From: Plotosus lineatus
Lineage: Eukaryota; Chordata; Actinopteri; Siluriformes; Plotosidae
Assembly: GCA_024760905.1 (NCBI GenBank)
Contig: CM045733.1
Location: 25,107,501-25,171,500 of the forward strand
Reading direction: 5' to 3'
DNA: 64,000 bases
Part shown: piece by piece, positions 1 to 10,756 of the stretch
Layout of the letters: every line of letters starts with the position of its first letter
Position numbering within the stretch: the stretch's first letter is position 1
Position numbers and translations under genes: made by a program
Notes under the pieces: model-generated
Seen by the model: the letters and a program-made list of their open reading frames with translations, nothing else
Database searches by the model: none
Told to the model about the DNA's origin: nothing

Positions 1-37
1 GTACATAATTTCTAATCGTAAGCATATCCAGAATATT

Positions 38-368
38 GGCGGCACGGTGGCGTAGTGGTTAGCACGTCCCCTTCACAGCAAGAAGGCCTGGCTTTGATTC
101 CCGGCCTGGGCGTTTCTGTGTGGAGTTTGCATGTTCTCCCTGTGCTTGCGTGGGTTTCCTCCAGGTGCTCTGGTTTCCTCCCACAATCAAAGACATGCAC
201 AGTAGGTTAATTGGCCATTCTGAATTGCCCATAGGTTCGCATCGTGCAGAAGGCAACGGCAAACCACTGCACTAATCCTGCAAAGAAAACCTCCATGAAG
301 ATGGTAACCAGGGTGTTATCCTTCATGGTGGGTCACCAATGGTCGTCCTACGACTCAGGCGATAGATA
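38..368 (+). repeat. SINE-I copy with an unusual 3' tail
   Basis: The tRNA-like head has an A-box-like GGCGTAGTGGTTAGCA and a B-box-like GATTCCCGG, followed by the usual SINE-I body (TGTGGAGTTTGCATGTTCTC). A 9-bp direct repeat, CAGAATATT, lies at 29-37 and 369-377 and marks the target site duplication. The last ~130 bp (GGCAACGGCAAACCACTGC onward, ending GATAGATA) differ from the tail of every other SINE-I copy in the window. Confidence 0.8.
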
Positions 369-377
369 CAGAATATT

Positions 378-645
378 AGGAAGCAGCACGATGGCATAGT
401 GCATCACAGAAATAGGGTCCTGGGTTCAAGTCTTGAGCTTCAGGGTGTTTTCTTTTGGATAATTGACTGTTTCAAATTCCTCCTGGGTGTGAGTGTGAAT
501 GGTTGTGTGAGTTTTGCACTGCAATTGCCTGGCAAGTTGTTTAAGATGCAACTTGCCTTCAGCCTATGTCGGGTAAGATAGCCTCAAGATTCCCTGTGAC
601 CTGAATAGTAGGAACAAGTGGTTTGCCAAATGAGTGAGTGATTGA
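378..645 (+). repeat. Degenerate SINE-I copy
   Basis: It begins with a decayed tRNA-like head (GCACGATGGCATAGTGCATC, then GGGTTCAAGTC). It keeps the body segment GTGTGAGTGTGAATGGTTGT and ends in a decayed copy of the common tail. It abuts the previous SINE immediately after that copy's target duplication. Confidence 0.65.
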
Positions 646-1319
646 ACAAAAAAAAATATGGGGAATAAGAAGGTTATGAGGTTCTCGGTATGAAAATAGT
701 ATAGAACTAGATTGGCAGCATAAACTGCTTTATGATCACATCAGATTTTCATAGAAAGTAAAGCATCCTGATTAAATGGTTCATTTGGCTGTATATGAAA
801 GTAGATCCACTATTGCTAAAATGACAGCAACTGAAAATTTTAATATTGACAAATGGAGATATGGGGTACTTGCTATAATTGTTGATGCTGACTGGGCAGA
901 CAGTATTGATTATTATAACAGCAGTTCTGGTTGCAAAACCTGTCACAGATTTTTATTCAATAAACCATTCAAGTATGTTCTTACTGTAAATCATTTCTTT
1001 AGTAATAACTAAATTATTTCTATGGTGCATGCTCAGATAATTCAATAAAATACATTTAAAACATGCTGTTAGTGAAAAAACAAAGCAACAACAAGTGAAC
1101 AAACAAAACTTTATGATATTCAAGATGGCGAAAATTTCTAGGATGAGAGCATCATTCACCAACATGTATGGTAAGAGTCACAATACTTTGCAATAGTCAA
1201 GGCAACAAAACTAAATTATTTACGCCTATAAACTGTGAATGATAGGTATTAATGATGCATACTACTCATTTAATAAAAACACTTAATAATAGATGAATCA
1301 TAGCTATAAAATTTTAAGA
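646..1319. other. AT-rich stretch without recognised gene
   Basis: The stretch holds short open frames on both strands but no family motif, splice pattern or repeat boundary that I recognise. Confidence 0.5.
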
Positions 1320-1741
1320 CAGGAATCCTTTACTTTCCGCGGTTAATAGGTACTGAGCCTCCCCCCGGCCGCCAATTTCCGTAAAGTATAATCGACACCC
1401 CCCCCCCCCCGACTGAAACATACGTACATGTATATGTGTATATAATATCAATAAATACATATTCAATGCTATAAATGCTTATAATATCAATTAAAAATTC
1501 AAGAATAATGCATAAGATGTAAATAAAACATAAATACACACACATACAGATGCTTGCGCATGCACACACACTCGGATGTGTACCTCACATAAAAATGTAA
1601 GTAGTTTTCGGCCTTGTTTTGTGGCATTTTCCTTAATCTTTTCCCTATTTTTCCTTAATTTATTTTTCAATGAATATTTTTGAAAAACCCGCGATGCACT
1701 GAAGCCGCAGAAACTGAAGCATGAAGTAATGGGGATCACTG
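1320..1741 (+). mobile_element. TA-flanked MITE, copy 1 (pogo/mariner-type ends)
   Basis: The left end reads CAGGAATCCTTTACTTTCCG and the right end ...GGGGATCACTG followed by TA, matching the terminal inverted repeats of the copies at 48937 and 58632. All three share an interior with TATAATATCAATAAATACAT and a T-rich segment before the right end. No transposase is encoded. TA duplication and end sequence fit a non-autonomous Tc1/mariner/pogo element. The left TA is not preserved here. Confidence 0.7.
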
Positions 1742-1961
1742 TATTTGCCAAGCTACATAATTTGCTTTTTGTTCAACAATCAGAGTCAGTTAGTTTTAAC
1801 ACAGTGTCATCTAAAGCATTATTTCTTGTGTATGTAAACAAAGCATAAATTTGACTAATGAAAATATTATATTGTCATTATCTCCAATTTTCCCCCTGTT
1901 TTTATCCAAATAATTTTATGGTTTGATAAACTGAAGGACTGTGCTCCTGTGCCCACAGTAG

Positions 1962-2144
1962 GGTGCACCTATCGGAGAGAGTGAAAAATGCTCAAGGGCT
2001 GGCACCAAAAAACTGTTTATCAATTTCCTAACAAAGAATCGCAATCTGAGCTTTAAAGAACATTTGAAAGATGAGTGTTTCACATACTCCCGAATACCTC
2101 TTGATGAAGAAGAAAGGAAAGAGTTCAAACATTCTCAGTTATGA
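1962..2144 (+). pseudogene. Unassigned coding-like remnant
   Basis: About 60 codons are open without an initiating ATG, ending at TGA 2142-2144. The translation is rich in Lys and Glu, with segments such as TKKLFINFLTKNRNLSFKEH and CFTYSRIPLDEEERKEF. That looks more like protein than noise, but I cannot assign a family. It could be a decayed transposon exon or chance. The flanks show no inverted repeats I recognise. Confidence 0.25.
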
Positions 2145-2373
2145 TGCGGTGCCCACCATTTTCCCCCATGAGGGCATGTCAGCTTCCACAAACAGAGACT
2201 GCCCATGCTTACAGACTGTAGTGGACGAGGACACGACAGATACTTAAAACACTTACACTTAAAAAAAAACAAAAAACAGATATGCTGTATTCATTCCCAG
2301 AAATCTTTGCACACCACTATGTACAGTGCGCTAACACAAATCGTAGCTTGGTCTTGATGACATCATATATATA

Positions 2374-3923
2374 CTAGTCCTTCTCAAAAAATTAGCATAT
2401 TGTGATAAAGTTCATTATTTTCTGCAATGTACTGGAAAAAATTAAACTTTCATATATTTTAGATTCATTGCACACCAACTGAAATATTTCAGGTCTTTTC
2501 TTGTTTTAATACTGATGATTTTGGCATACAGCTCATGAAAACCCAAAATCCCAATCTCAAAAAATTAGCATATCATGTTCAGGTAGTCTAAACGAGCTAT
2601 TAACCTAATCATCTGAATCAACCAATTAACTCTAAACACCTGCAAAAGATTCCTGAGGCTTTTAAAAACTCCCAGCCTGGTTCATTACTCAAAACCGCAA
2701 TCATGGGTAAGACTGCCGACCTGACTGCTGTCCAGAAGGCCATCATTGACACCCTCAAGCAAGAGGGTAAGACACAGAAAGAAATCTCTGAGCGAATAGG
2801 CTGTTCCCAGAGTGCTGTATCAAGGCACCTCAGTCTGTGGGAAGGAAAAAGTGTGAAAGAAAACGCTGCACAACCAGAAGAGGTGACCGGACCCTGAGGA
2901 AGATTGTGGAGAAGGGCCGATTCCAGACCTTGGGGGACCTGTGGAAGCAGTGGACTGGGCTACAGGTGCCGCATTCCCCAGGTCAAGCCACTTTTGAACC
3001 AGAAACAGCAGCAGAAGCGCCTGACCTGGGCTACAGAGAAGCAGCACTAGACTGTTGCTCAGTGGTCCAAAGTGCTTTTTTTGGATGAAAGCAAATTTTG
3101 CATGTCATTCGGAAATCAAGGTGCCAGAGTCTGGAGGAAGACTGGGGAGAAGGAAATGCCAAAATGCCTGAAATCCAGTGTCAAGTACCCACAGTCAGTG
3201 ATGGTCTGGGGTGCCATGTCAGCTGCTGGTGTTGGTCCACTGTGTTTTATCAAGGGCAGGGTCAATGCAGCTAGCTATCAGGAGATTTTGGAGCACTTCA
3301 TGCTTCCATCTGCTGAAAAGCTTTATGGAGATGAAAATTTCATTTTTCAGCACGACCTGGCACCTGCTCACAGTGTCAAAACCACTGCTAAATGGTTTAC
3401 TGACCATGGTATTACTGTGCTCAATTGGCCTGCCAACTCTCCTGACCTGAAGCCCATAGAGAATCTGTGGGATATTGTGAAGAGAAGGTTGAGAGACACC
3501 AGACCCAACACTGTGGATGAGCTTAAGGCCGCTATCGAAGCATCCTGGGTCTCCGTAACACCTCAGCAGTGCCACAGGCTGATTGCCTCCACGCCACGCC
3601 GCATTGAAGCAGTCATTTCTGCAAAAGGATTCCTGACCAAGATTGAGTGCATAACTGAACATAATTATTTGATGGTTGACTTTTTTGTATTAAAAACACT
3701 GTTTTTTTTTATTGGTCGGATGAAATATGCTAATTTTTTGAGATTGGGATTTTGGGTTTTCATGAGCTGTATGCCAAAATCATCAGTATTAAACCAATAA
3801 AAGACCTGAAATATTTCAGTTGGTGTACAATGAATCTAAAATATATGAAAGTTTAATTTTTATCAGTACATTACAGAAAATAATGAACTTTATCACAATA
3901 TGCTAATTTTTTGAGAAGGACTA

Positions 3924-3924
<1 letters not shown>
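2374..3924 (+). mobile_element. Tc1-like DNA transposon, nearly complete
   Basis: The ends are inverted copies, CTAGTCCTTCTCAAAAAATT at 2374 and its complement ending at 3924, each flanked by TA. Long terminal inverted repeats of about 200 bp contain an internal second copy (CTCAAAAAATTAGCATAT near 2557, complement near 3729), the inverted/direct repeat design known for Tc1 elements of fish. A DD34E transposase lies between. The right flank is a TA microsatellite. The family belongs to the Tc1 group known from teleosts and lampreys. Confidence 0.93.
2703..3800 (+). pseudogene. Tc1-family transposase, frameshifted
   Basis: The protein would cut and paste its own element in the nucleus. From ATG 2703 the first ~43 codons form an HTH region (ISERIGCSQSAVSRHL). 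The frame then shifts near 2830-2836 into GRKKCERKRCTTRRGDRTLRK. After WKQWT near 2958 part of the DNA-binding domain is missing and the frame shifts again. TAG at 3048-3050 interrupts the third frame. The catalytic half (3072-3800) keeps the complete DD34E set: Asp in LFLDESKF (3084-3086), Asp in FQHDLAPAH and Glu in SPDLKPIENLW, the last two 34 residues apart. The usual C-terminal stop after AKGF is lost, so the frame runs into the inverted repeat and ends at 3800. The copy cannot make active transposase. Confidence 0.92.

Positions 3925-3983
<59 letters not shown>
3925..3983. repeat. (TA)n microsatellite
   Basis: About 58 bp of alternating T and A directly follow the Tc1 element, so the element sits at the edge of, or inside, a TA tract. 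Confidence 0.95.
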
Positions 3984-3985
<2 letters not shown>

Positions 3986-3998
3986 GACTAGAACCTAA

Positions 3999-5312
3999 AT
4001 GATGGGTAAAAAGTTTAAACTGAGAAAATGTATCATTTTAAGTGAAAAATATGCTGATTTTAAATTTCATGGCGTCAACAAATCTTAAAAAAAAAAAGCA
4101 ACAAAAACGTTTGGACAAGTAGCGATAAGAGGCTGGAAAAGTCAATTGCACTTATTAAGATCAGCTGGAAGATCAATTACCACTAATGAGGTCCATTGGC
4201 ATCACAGTGCATCACAGTGCATGACATCATCCAAAGATTCAGAGAATCTGGAACAATCTCTGTGCGTAAGGGTCAAGGCTGAAAAACCATACTGGATGCC
4301 CGTTATATTCGGGCCCTTAAACGGCACTGCACCACAAACAGGAATGCTACTATAAGAGAAATCACAGAATGGGCTCAGCAATACTTCCAGAAAACATTGT
4401 CGGTGAACACAATCCACCACACCATCCGCTGTTGCCAGCTGAAACTCTACAGTACAAAGAAGACGCCATTTCTAAACAGGACCCAGAAGTGCAGGCGTTT
4501 TCTCTGAGCCAAGGGTCATTTCAAATAGAGTATTGCAAAGTGGAAAACTGTTCTGTGGTCAGACGATCATGGTGGTCATGAATCTAAGTTTTTTTTATGG
4601 AAAACTGGGACGCTATGTCATCCGGACTAAAGAGGACAAGGATAACCCAAGTTGTCAACCCAAGGACAACCCCTCAGCGCTCAGGTCAGAAGCCTGCGTC
4701 TGTGATGGTATGGAGTTGCATGAGTGTGTGTGGCATGGGCGGCTTGCACATCTGGAAAGGAACCATCAATGCAGAAAGGTATATTCAGGTTTTAGAACAA
4801 AATATGCTTCCATCCAGACGTCGTACCTTGCATTTTTCAACATGGTAATGCCAGATCACATGCAGCATTAATTAGGCCAGCCTGTAGTCCAGATCTTTCA
4901 CCGATAGAGAACATTTAGCGGATCATAAAGAGACAACAAAGAAGGTCCAAGACAGATGAACAGTTAGAGGCCTATATTAAATAAGAATGGGACAACATTC
5001 CTATTTCTAAACTTGAGACACTTGTCTCCTCAGTCTCCAGACATTTGCAGACTGTTGTAAGAAGAAGAGGGGACACCTCACAGTGGTGAAAATGGCCTTG
5101 TCCCAACTTTTTTGAGATTTGTTGACACCATAAAATTTAAAATCAACATATTTTCCCCTTAAAATGATACATTTTCTCAATTTAAACTTCTGATCCTGCC
5201 ACATATGTTCTATTCAGATTAAAATATTGAAATTTGGCACTTCCACATAATTGCATTCAGTTTTTATTCACAATTTGTATAGCGTCCCAATTTATTTGGA
5301 ATCTGGTTTGTA
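3999..5312 (+). mobile_element. Second Tc1-like element, decayed
   Basis: Both ends carry the same inverted segment: GTATCATTTTAAGTGAAAAA near 4030 and its complement near 5160, and ATCTTAAAAAAAAAAAGCAA against AACTTTTTTGAGATTTGTTG near 5110. The right terminus ends TTTTTATTCACAATTTGTAT...GGAATCTGG, the usual end of a common teleost Tc1-type family. The outermost left end is missing at the TA microsatellite. Transposase remains are scattered over several frames between 4150 and 4960. Confidence 0.8.
4150..4980 (+). pseudogene. Decayed Tc1-like transposase
   Basis: Pieces in different frames recall one transposase: a Lys/Arg-rich DNA-binding segment (4220-4330), EITEWAQQYFQKTLSVNTIH (about 4360-4420), TRTQKCRRFLWAKGHFK-like residues (4470-4530) and a catalytic-core stretch around 4680-4860 (VMVWSCMSVCGMGGLHIWKG). 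Several stop codons and frameshifts separate them. The copy is far older than the neighbouring Tc1 element. Confidence 0.75.
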
Positions 5313-5549
5313 CATAAAATTCTATAAAGCACAGTAAACAGTAATACATTAAACTAATTCGATATTAGATGTGATGATTTCTTTGTTTAAAAATAGAATA
5401 TCATCAGCTCCAGTTTGTGCAGTACTATACTCCACAAGTATAGTAACTATTGGGTGTCTTACACAACCAGCCACAGTTCTCTTGGAAATGTTGACTGTCA
5501 CTCGCTTTCTTTATTCACATACTGTACTAACATTTTTAAAAATGTGACA

Positions 5550-5880
5550 TTTCATTTTGCTGCTTAATCCTAATTAGGGTTGCAAGGAGGCTGGCGCCCA
5601 TCTCAGCCAACTCTGGGCAAAGGCAGAGCACACCGTGGACAGCTTTCCAGGCCATCGCAGGGCAGAAACACACTGACAACTATGCAGTTACTCTTGACAA
5701 AAGTCAGCAATGGTTCTTTTACATGCCTCACATCATAGCCAGTGAGAGTCATGACTGGCCTTTGATAACCCAGTTAGTTGCAATGGGGGGACAGTGACAA
5801 CCTGTTAATAGTGGAGCTTGAACCCCTAACCTTGGGATCAGTGATCCAGCACCTTACCACCAGGTCACCACTGCCCTGTC
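5550..5880 (-). repeat. SINE-II copy
   Basis: Reading the minus strand, the head begins near 5880 (CAGTGGTGACCTGGTGGTAA) with B-box-like GGTTCAAGCTCC. The body contains AACCATTGCTGACTTTTGTC, and the copy ends in the GACCCTAATTAGGATTAAGC-type tail near 5560. Confidence 0.8.
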
Positions 5881-6384
5881 CATGGCCTTATTAAACTAAT
5901 AAGACAGAAAAAAAGTGTATTGAGCTGCTATAAACTTACAAGAAGTATGGTTTGAGGTAAATGATGAAAACAAGACTTTGGCACACATTGTTGGAGGAAA
6001 ATAACTATAATTTTAATTTTTCTACATTTATTCTACTTTTACTGATATTTATTCATTATGATTTGCAGTTAATTTAGCTTATTTCTGAAAATAAATAATT
6101 TAAATTATCCTCCAAAGGAACAACACACTTGAAATTATGCACAGGATGGTTAATTTGACAGTATTAAAATGTATAAAACGGGCTACATTAATATATTTGA
6201 AAAGGTTATAATGACAAACATAAGATTAATTTATTTATACTTACTAAAATTTTTTTTTTTCTTCGGCAATTACAAAGAAACCAGAGGAGCCAGAGAAAGG
6301 TTAATGAGCCAGTGTCACACCAGCACACCAGGGATGTCTGGAAGATAATTTTGCAAATTAATGCATATCTATCTATACTCACTC
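5881..6384. other. AT-rich stretch without recognised gene
   Basis: Only short open frames and a T9 run near 6250 are seen. Nothing identifiable. Confidence 0.5.
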
Positions 6385-6732
6385 ATTCTCTCACACACTA
6401 ATTTGCCAAACCACTTACTCCTATTTCTGTTGTAGGTAGGCTGGAGTCTATTTCAGCCTAGTCCTGGCGAAGGCAGGGTACACCCAGAACAGCTCGCCAG
6501 CCCTATCAGAGGGCCAACAAACTCACAATCATTCACATTCACAAGTGGGGGAGATTTCGAACAGCCAATTGGCCTACTGTGCATGTTTTTGGACTATGGG
6601 AAGAAACCCGAGTACCCAGAGGAAACCCATGCAAGCACAGAGAAAAGATGCAAGCCCCATACCGAAACGCCCTGGTCTTGGAATCAAACTGTGAGAAAGA
6701 CATGCTAACCACTGTGCCACCATGTCTCTCAT
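6385..6732 (-). repeat. SINE-I copy
   Basis: It is on the minus strand. The head begins near 6725 (GGTGGCACAGTGGTTAGCATG), the body spans 6590-6700, and the tail at 6385-6480 carries the complement of the GATTAAGTGG-type ending. A poly-A of 19 bases follows at 6734-6753 on the plus strand. Confidence 0.75.
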
Positions 6733-6753
6733 CAAAAAAAAAAAAAAAAAAAA

Positions 6754-7600
6754 GAACAACAATTAAAATATCTAATGTGTCTAAATGACATCACCATTGT
6801 TCTTTCTTCAATTATCCCGAATCCTGACCTCATTGTGTCGGCGTTTCATGTGGGTTACTATTTTTATTTCCTTTATTTTGAAACTGTCTTGAGACATACA
6901 ACTTTTCCAGATGCTTTTACTGGCAAACCCAAGGTGATAGAAAAGAGAATTATTTGTTATGACTTTGCTATTCCCACAAAGCTCTCACATTTTTGGTTTA
7001 TTCCAGTTGTGTCTCTCGAAGATGTACTGTTGTGCTAAAATGGAAGATGGTTTAAAAAAAACAAAAAACAACAACAACAAAAAAAACATGATAACCAACT
7101 GCAAATCTCTGTTACTGCTATGGATTTCCCCTTTTTATGAACCCATCTACACTTAGAACAATTGAAATACCATCATATTTAAAGTGCAATAGTGTGGAAA
7201 GAGTGTGTTATCTTTTCTCATCGCCCTCACTGCAAACAAGGTTGTTTTCCTTCCAAGGCTCTGAATTATGGTTCTAAATTCAGATCGAATTCCCGCCGTG
7301 ATTTTTTTTCTGCAGTGTTGTGATGTGGAGTTCAGAACAGGGAATAGAAAAATCATATCTTATCCTCTGTAAGATAAAAAAAAAAATGGGGGGGGAGGGG
7401 GGAGACACCCTGATGTTCCTAAAATAAACTTCCTCATTATACATAAAGATGAGACTGATTCCCTGCCTGTTGATAACTCCCTTTGGTAACAGCAAACGTC
7501 TGTTTCTCTTCATCGAGAGTGCAAAAAAAAAAAAAGAAAAAAAAAAAAATTCTCTCATGTTTGAACACCAAAAAGTAAAATATGAGTGAATACTTCATTT
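6754..7600. other. Stretch without recognised gene
   Basis: It holds homopolymer runs (A-rich at 7045-7087 and 7525-7549, G-rich near 7388-7402) and no convincing coding or repeat family. Confidence 0.5.
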
Positions 7601-7604
7601 GTGA

Positions 7605-7945
7605 TCTACTCACTCATTCGTTCTTAGTTATTTACAATTTACATCTGTTAAGGTCACTGGGAGGCTTGAGTCTATCTCAGCCGACACCGGGCAAAGGCGG
7701 CACACACCCTGAACAGCTTGCCACACCTTTCTGGGGCCAAAACATACACAACCATTCACACTCACATTTACACTTAAATACAAATTACCATTTTTAAAAT
7801 TAACCGAATGCGAGAGGAGACCAGAATACCTGAAGAAAACCCAGGAGATCCCAGGAAGGGTGTTTCTGTGCAGAGTTTGCATGTTCTGCCTGTGCATTCT
7901 TGAGCTTCTCCAGGTACTCTGGTTTCCTCCCACAATCCAGAGATC
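7605..7945. repeat. SINE-I fragments in opposite orientation
   Basis: 7605-7795 is a minus-strand SINE-I tail and body (TCAGCCGACACCGGGCAAAGG, then ACACAACCATTCACACTCAC). 7855-7945 is a plus-strand body piece (CAGAGTTTGCATGTTCTGCC to TGGTTTCCTCCCACAATCC). Neither has a head. Confidence 0.65.
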
Positions 7946-7947
7946 TT

Positions 7948-8226
7948 CATTCATTTTCTGTAACCATTTAATCTTAAGCAGGGTCATGGGGAAGCTGGCG
8001 CCCAGGCAGAGTACACTCTGGACAAGTCACCAGTCAATCACAGGGTGGAAAAAAATGCAAATGGTTCTTTTAGATGCCTCACACCACAGACAGTGAGAAA
8101 CATGGCCGACCTTTGATAACCCAGTTAGCTACACTGGGAGGACAGTGACAACCCGTTGAGAGCTGGGCTTGAACCCACCAACCTTAGGATCAATGATCCA
8201 GCCCCTTACCACCAGGCCACCACTGC
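7948..8226 (-). repeat. SINE-II copy
   Basis: The minus-strand head is near 8226 (GGCAGTGGTGGCCTGGTGGTA) and the tail near 7950 (complement of ATTCATTTTCTGTAACCATT). Part of the body is deleted relative to other copies. Confidence 0.75.
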
Positions 8227-8227
8227 C

Positions 8228-8345
8228 ATTCAGAGACATTTGAGTGTGAATGTTTGTGTGAGTGTTGAGCCTGTGATGATCTGTTTGGGTTGTATTCTGC
8301 TCTTTCATGGAATCAGCTAAGATAGGCTCCACCTTTCCACCTTCC
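8228..8345 (+). repeat. SINE-I tail fragment
   Basis: GTGTGAATGTTTGTGTGAGT followed by TGTGATGATCTG resembles the 3' half of SINE-I, headless and abutting the SINE-II copy. Confidence 0.4.
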
Positions 8346-8391
8346 CGGTGGCTCTAAAAATGATAGAGCCGTTCAGAAATTGACATGACAT

Positions 8392-8393
<2 letters not shown>

Positions 8394-8475
<82 letters not shown>
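8394..8475. repeat. (TA)n microsatellite
   Basis: About 80 bp of alternating TA. Confidence 0.97.
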
Positions 8476-8477
<2 letters not shown>

Positions 8478-8756
8478 ACTATATACTGTACATATGAACA
8501 CTATTCAGTTTCAGAATAAAAGTTATAGAGGTTAATTTCACCCATATTCATTTATCTGCTGTAAATGTACTATGAATGTGTATTCCACTCACAACCATAG
8601 ATAATAAAAAACATCATCCAGAGAGGATGAGTGCTAACATGTACTTCCTCTGAGATATGTGAAGGGACCAAATCACCTGATTTTAAACTTTTGTTCATGT
8701 AACTTTACAGTGCAGTGTTCCTTGTGATAGACATAAAAATGATGGTATGCCAGGAG

Positions 8757-9105
8757 CAGTGGTGGCCCGTGTTAGGGTGCTGGTTTATTGAGCCGAAGGT
8801 TGGGGTTTAAGCCCCACGATCACCAAGTTGTCACTGCTGTCCCCCCAGTGCATCTAACTAGGCTATCAAAGGCCAGCCTTGTCTCTCACTGTCTGTGGTA
8901 AAAGCAATGTAAAAGAACCATTGCTGTCATTCAAAAAGAGCAGGTCATTGGGTTGCCGTCAATGTGTTTCTGCCCTGCGATGGCCTTTTCAGCTGTACAG
9001 GATATACACTGCACTTGCCCAGACTTGGCTGAGATGGGCGCCAGCCTCCCTGTGACCCTAATTCGGAATAAACAGTTCATAAAAAAGAAAGAATGAATAA
9101 TGGTG
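8757..9105 (+). repeat. SINE-II copy
   Basis: Head GCAGTGGTGGCCCGTGTTAG, B-box-like GGTTTAAGCCCC, body AAAGAACCATTGCTGTCATT and tail GACCCTAATTCGGAATAAAC followed by an AATGAATAATGG end. It is the full SINE-II layout. Confidence 0.85.
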
Positions 9106-9295
9106 TGTCATCCCTCACACACAGAGGGTGCAATTTGGCTCCCTTGGCATTCCCTTTCTCCCTTGTCTTTTTGTTCCAATTCAAACTTACAATCATTGAC
9201 AGTAAAGCAAACAAATTTCTACTGCATCACTCCAAAATAGATTTGATTTAATATGGCCACAAAAAAGTGTTGCGATTATATCACCGAGTTTTACT

Positions 9296-9598
9296 GTTGG
9301 AGGTTGGAGTCCCACTCTCCACAAGGTTGTCACTGTGCCCCCCAGTGCAGCTAACTGGGTTATCAAAGGCGGGCCATGTCTCTCACTGTCTATGGTGAGA
9401 GGTTCATGTAAAAGAACCATTGCTGACTTTCGTAAAGAGTATCTGCAAAGTCGTCAGCGTGTTTCTGTCCCTTGCTAAAAGGGTTGTGACAGGAAGGGCA
9501 TCCGACATAAAAACCTCTGCCAAAATCAAACGTGCGAATCAGATGATTCGCTGTGGCGACTCCCGAGTAAAAAGGGTAAAAGCCGAAAGGAAGACAGA
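9296..9598 (+). repeat. SINE-III copy, 5' truncated
   Basis: It starts inside the B-box region (GGTTGGAGTCCCACTCTCCA). It carries the central body and the RTE-like tail (GGAAGGGCATCCGACATAAA, then GATTCGCTGTGGCGACTCCC), ending in GACAGACAG. The next SINE head begins without a gap. Confidence 0.88.
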
Positions 9599-9862
9599 CA
9601 GTGGTGGACTGGTGGTAGAGGGTGCTGGATCACTGATCCTAAGGTTGGGGGTTCAAGTGCCATTCTCCACAAGGTTGTCACTGTCCCCCCAGTGCAGCTA
9701 ACTGGGTTATCAAAGCCTGCAGCGTGTTTCTGCCCCTTGCTAAAGGGTTGCGACAGGAAGGGCATCTGATGTAAAAACCTATGCCAAATCAAACATGCAA
9801 ATCAGATGATTCTCTGTGACGACCCCTGAAAAAGGGAAAAGCCGGAAAGAAAAGAAGAAGAT
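9599..9862 (+). repeat. SINE-III copy with internal deletion
   Basis: The head GTGGTGGACTGGTGGTAGAG follows the previous copy directly. After AACTGGGTTATCAAAG about 100 bp of the body are missing and the copy resumes at CCTGCAGCGTGTTTCTGCCC, keeping the RTE-like tail and an AAGAAGAAG end. Confidence 0.85.
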
Positions 9863-10171
9863 AGTTTATACCAATTTTGGAACAAGGCAGTATGGTGGCA
9901 TAGCGGTTAGCACATCCGCCTCACAGCAAGAGGGTCCTGGGTTTAATTCCCAGCTCGGGTGTTTTTGTGTGGAGTTTGCATGCTCTTCCTATGCTTGTGG
10001 ATTTCCCTCCGGTACTCTGGTTTCCTCCCACAGTCCCAAGCATGCACAGTAGGTTAATAGACATAATTCGCATCTCGGCTCGCGCACGGCATCATGGGAT
10101 CTCGACTACCAAATGTGGCGGAAGATAACCCTTGATGTGGATGAGAACTGCACTATCGATGCGTTTAATTT

Positions 10172-10501
10172 ATGGAACGTTCCCGAGCTTGTATACGTAG
10201 GGGTGTTTCCGGTTGTTCCCACAAGCGTAAAGATGAACTTGTTGTGCTTGCATTTGCGGCGACGTTACAAAAACTGCCGATAGTTTTGTCAAAGGCCGAA
10301 GAATCTAAAGAAGTCCAACGTGACTATGCCAGCTTGTTGACATTTGAAGTGGATGAGGAAATTGTGACAATTTTCGACTCCTTGGGACTTGAAGACGGCT
10401 GGGAGACAGAAAATGACGCCTTATCGATGTGGTCGCCGTGTATATACGCTGACATAGCGGATTTTTTGATAATGAAGGACCTGGCACCCCTACTAGCTTG
10501 A
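10172..10501 (+). pseudogene. N-terminal remnant of a transposon protein of the YqaJ-nuclease type
   Basis: In this group a YqaJ-like nuclease with an upstream SWIM-type zinc region accompanies the transposase. The open frame of 109 codons contains GVSGCSHKRKDELVVLAFAA, a middle acidic part and WSPCIYADIADFLIMKD, which I recognise from the N-terminal half of these proteins. After TGA at 10499-10501 the same frame continues with LRNDYKEGKYKFYSCTE, so the TGA is probably a premature stop. Residues resembling WRKITLDVDENCTID lie upstream in another frame (about 10109-10155), suggesting a frameshift before the ATG. The nuclease core itself is absent. The assignment rests on remembered family motifs. 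Confidence 0.6.
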
Positions 10502-10756
10502 CTTCGTAATGACTACAAAGAAGGAAAATACAAGTTTTACAGCTGCACCGAGTGATCTGACAGCTCTTGTTTGTCTATTTTACACATTAACATAACAGTA
10601 ATTTTCAAGCTCTAAGTCTATGATGTGTAATGATAATTTACATATATAATTTGGCATCGCCGATTTTTATAGTAAATGAACAGGTAAATAAAAGGTAATA
10701 TAGTAGTCTATAGGGTCTATGAATTCGAATAAAGAACACTTTAATTATAAACTTAC

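Noticed and set aside
3219..3662. Open frame of 147 codons on the minus strand
   Set aside because: It is the antisense of the Tc1 transposase catalytic half and has no independent support.
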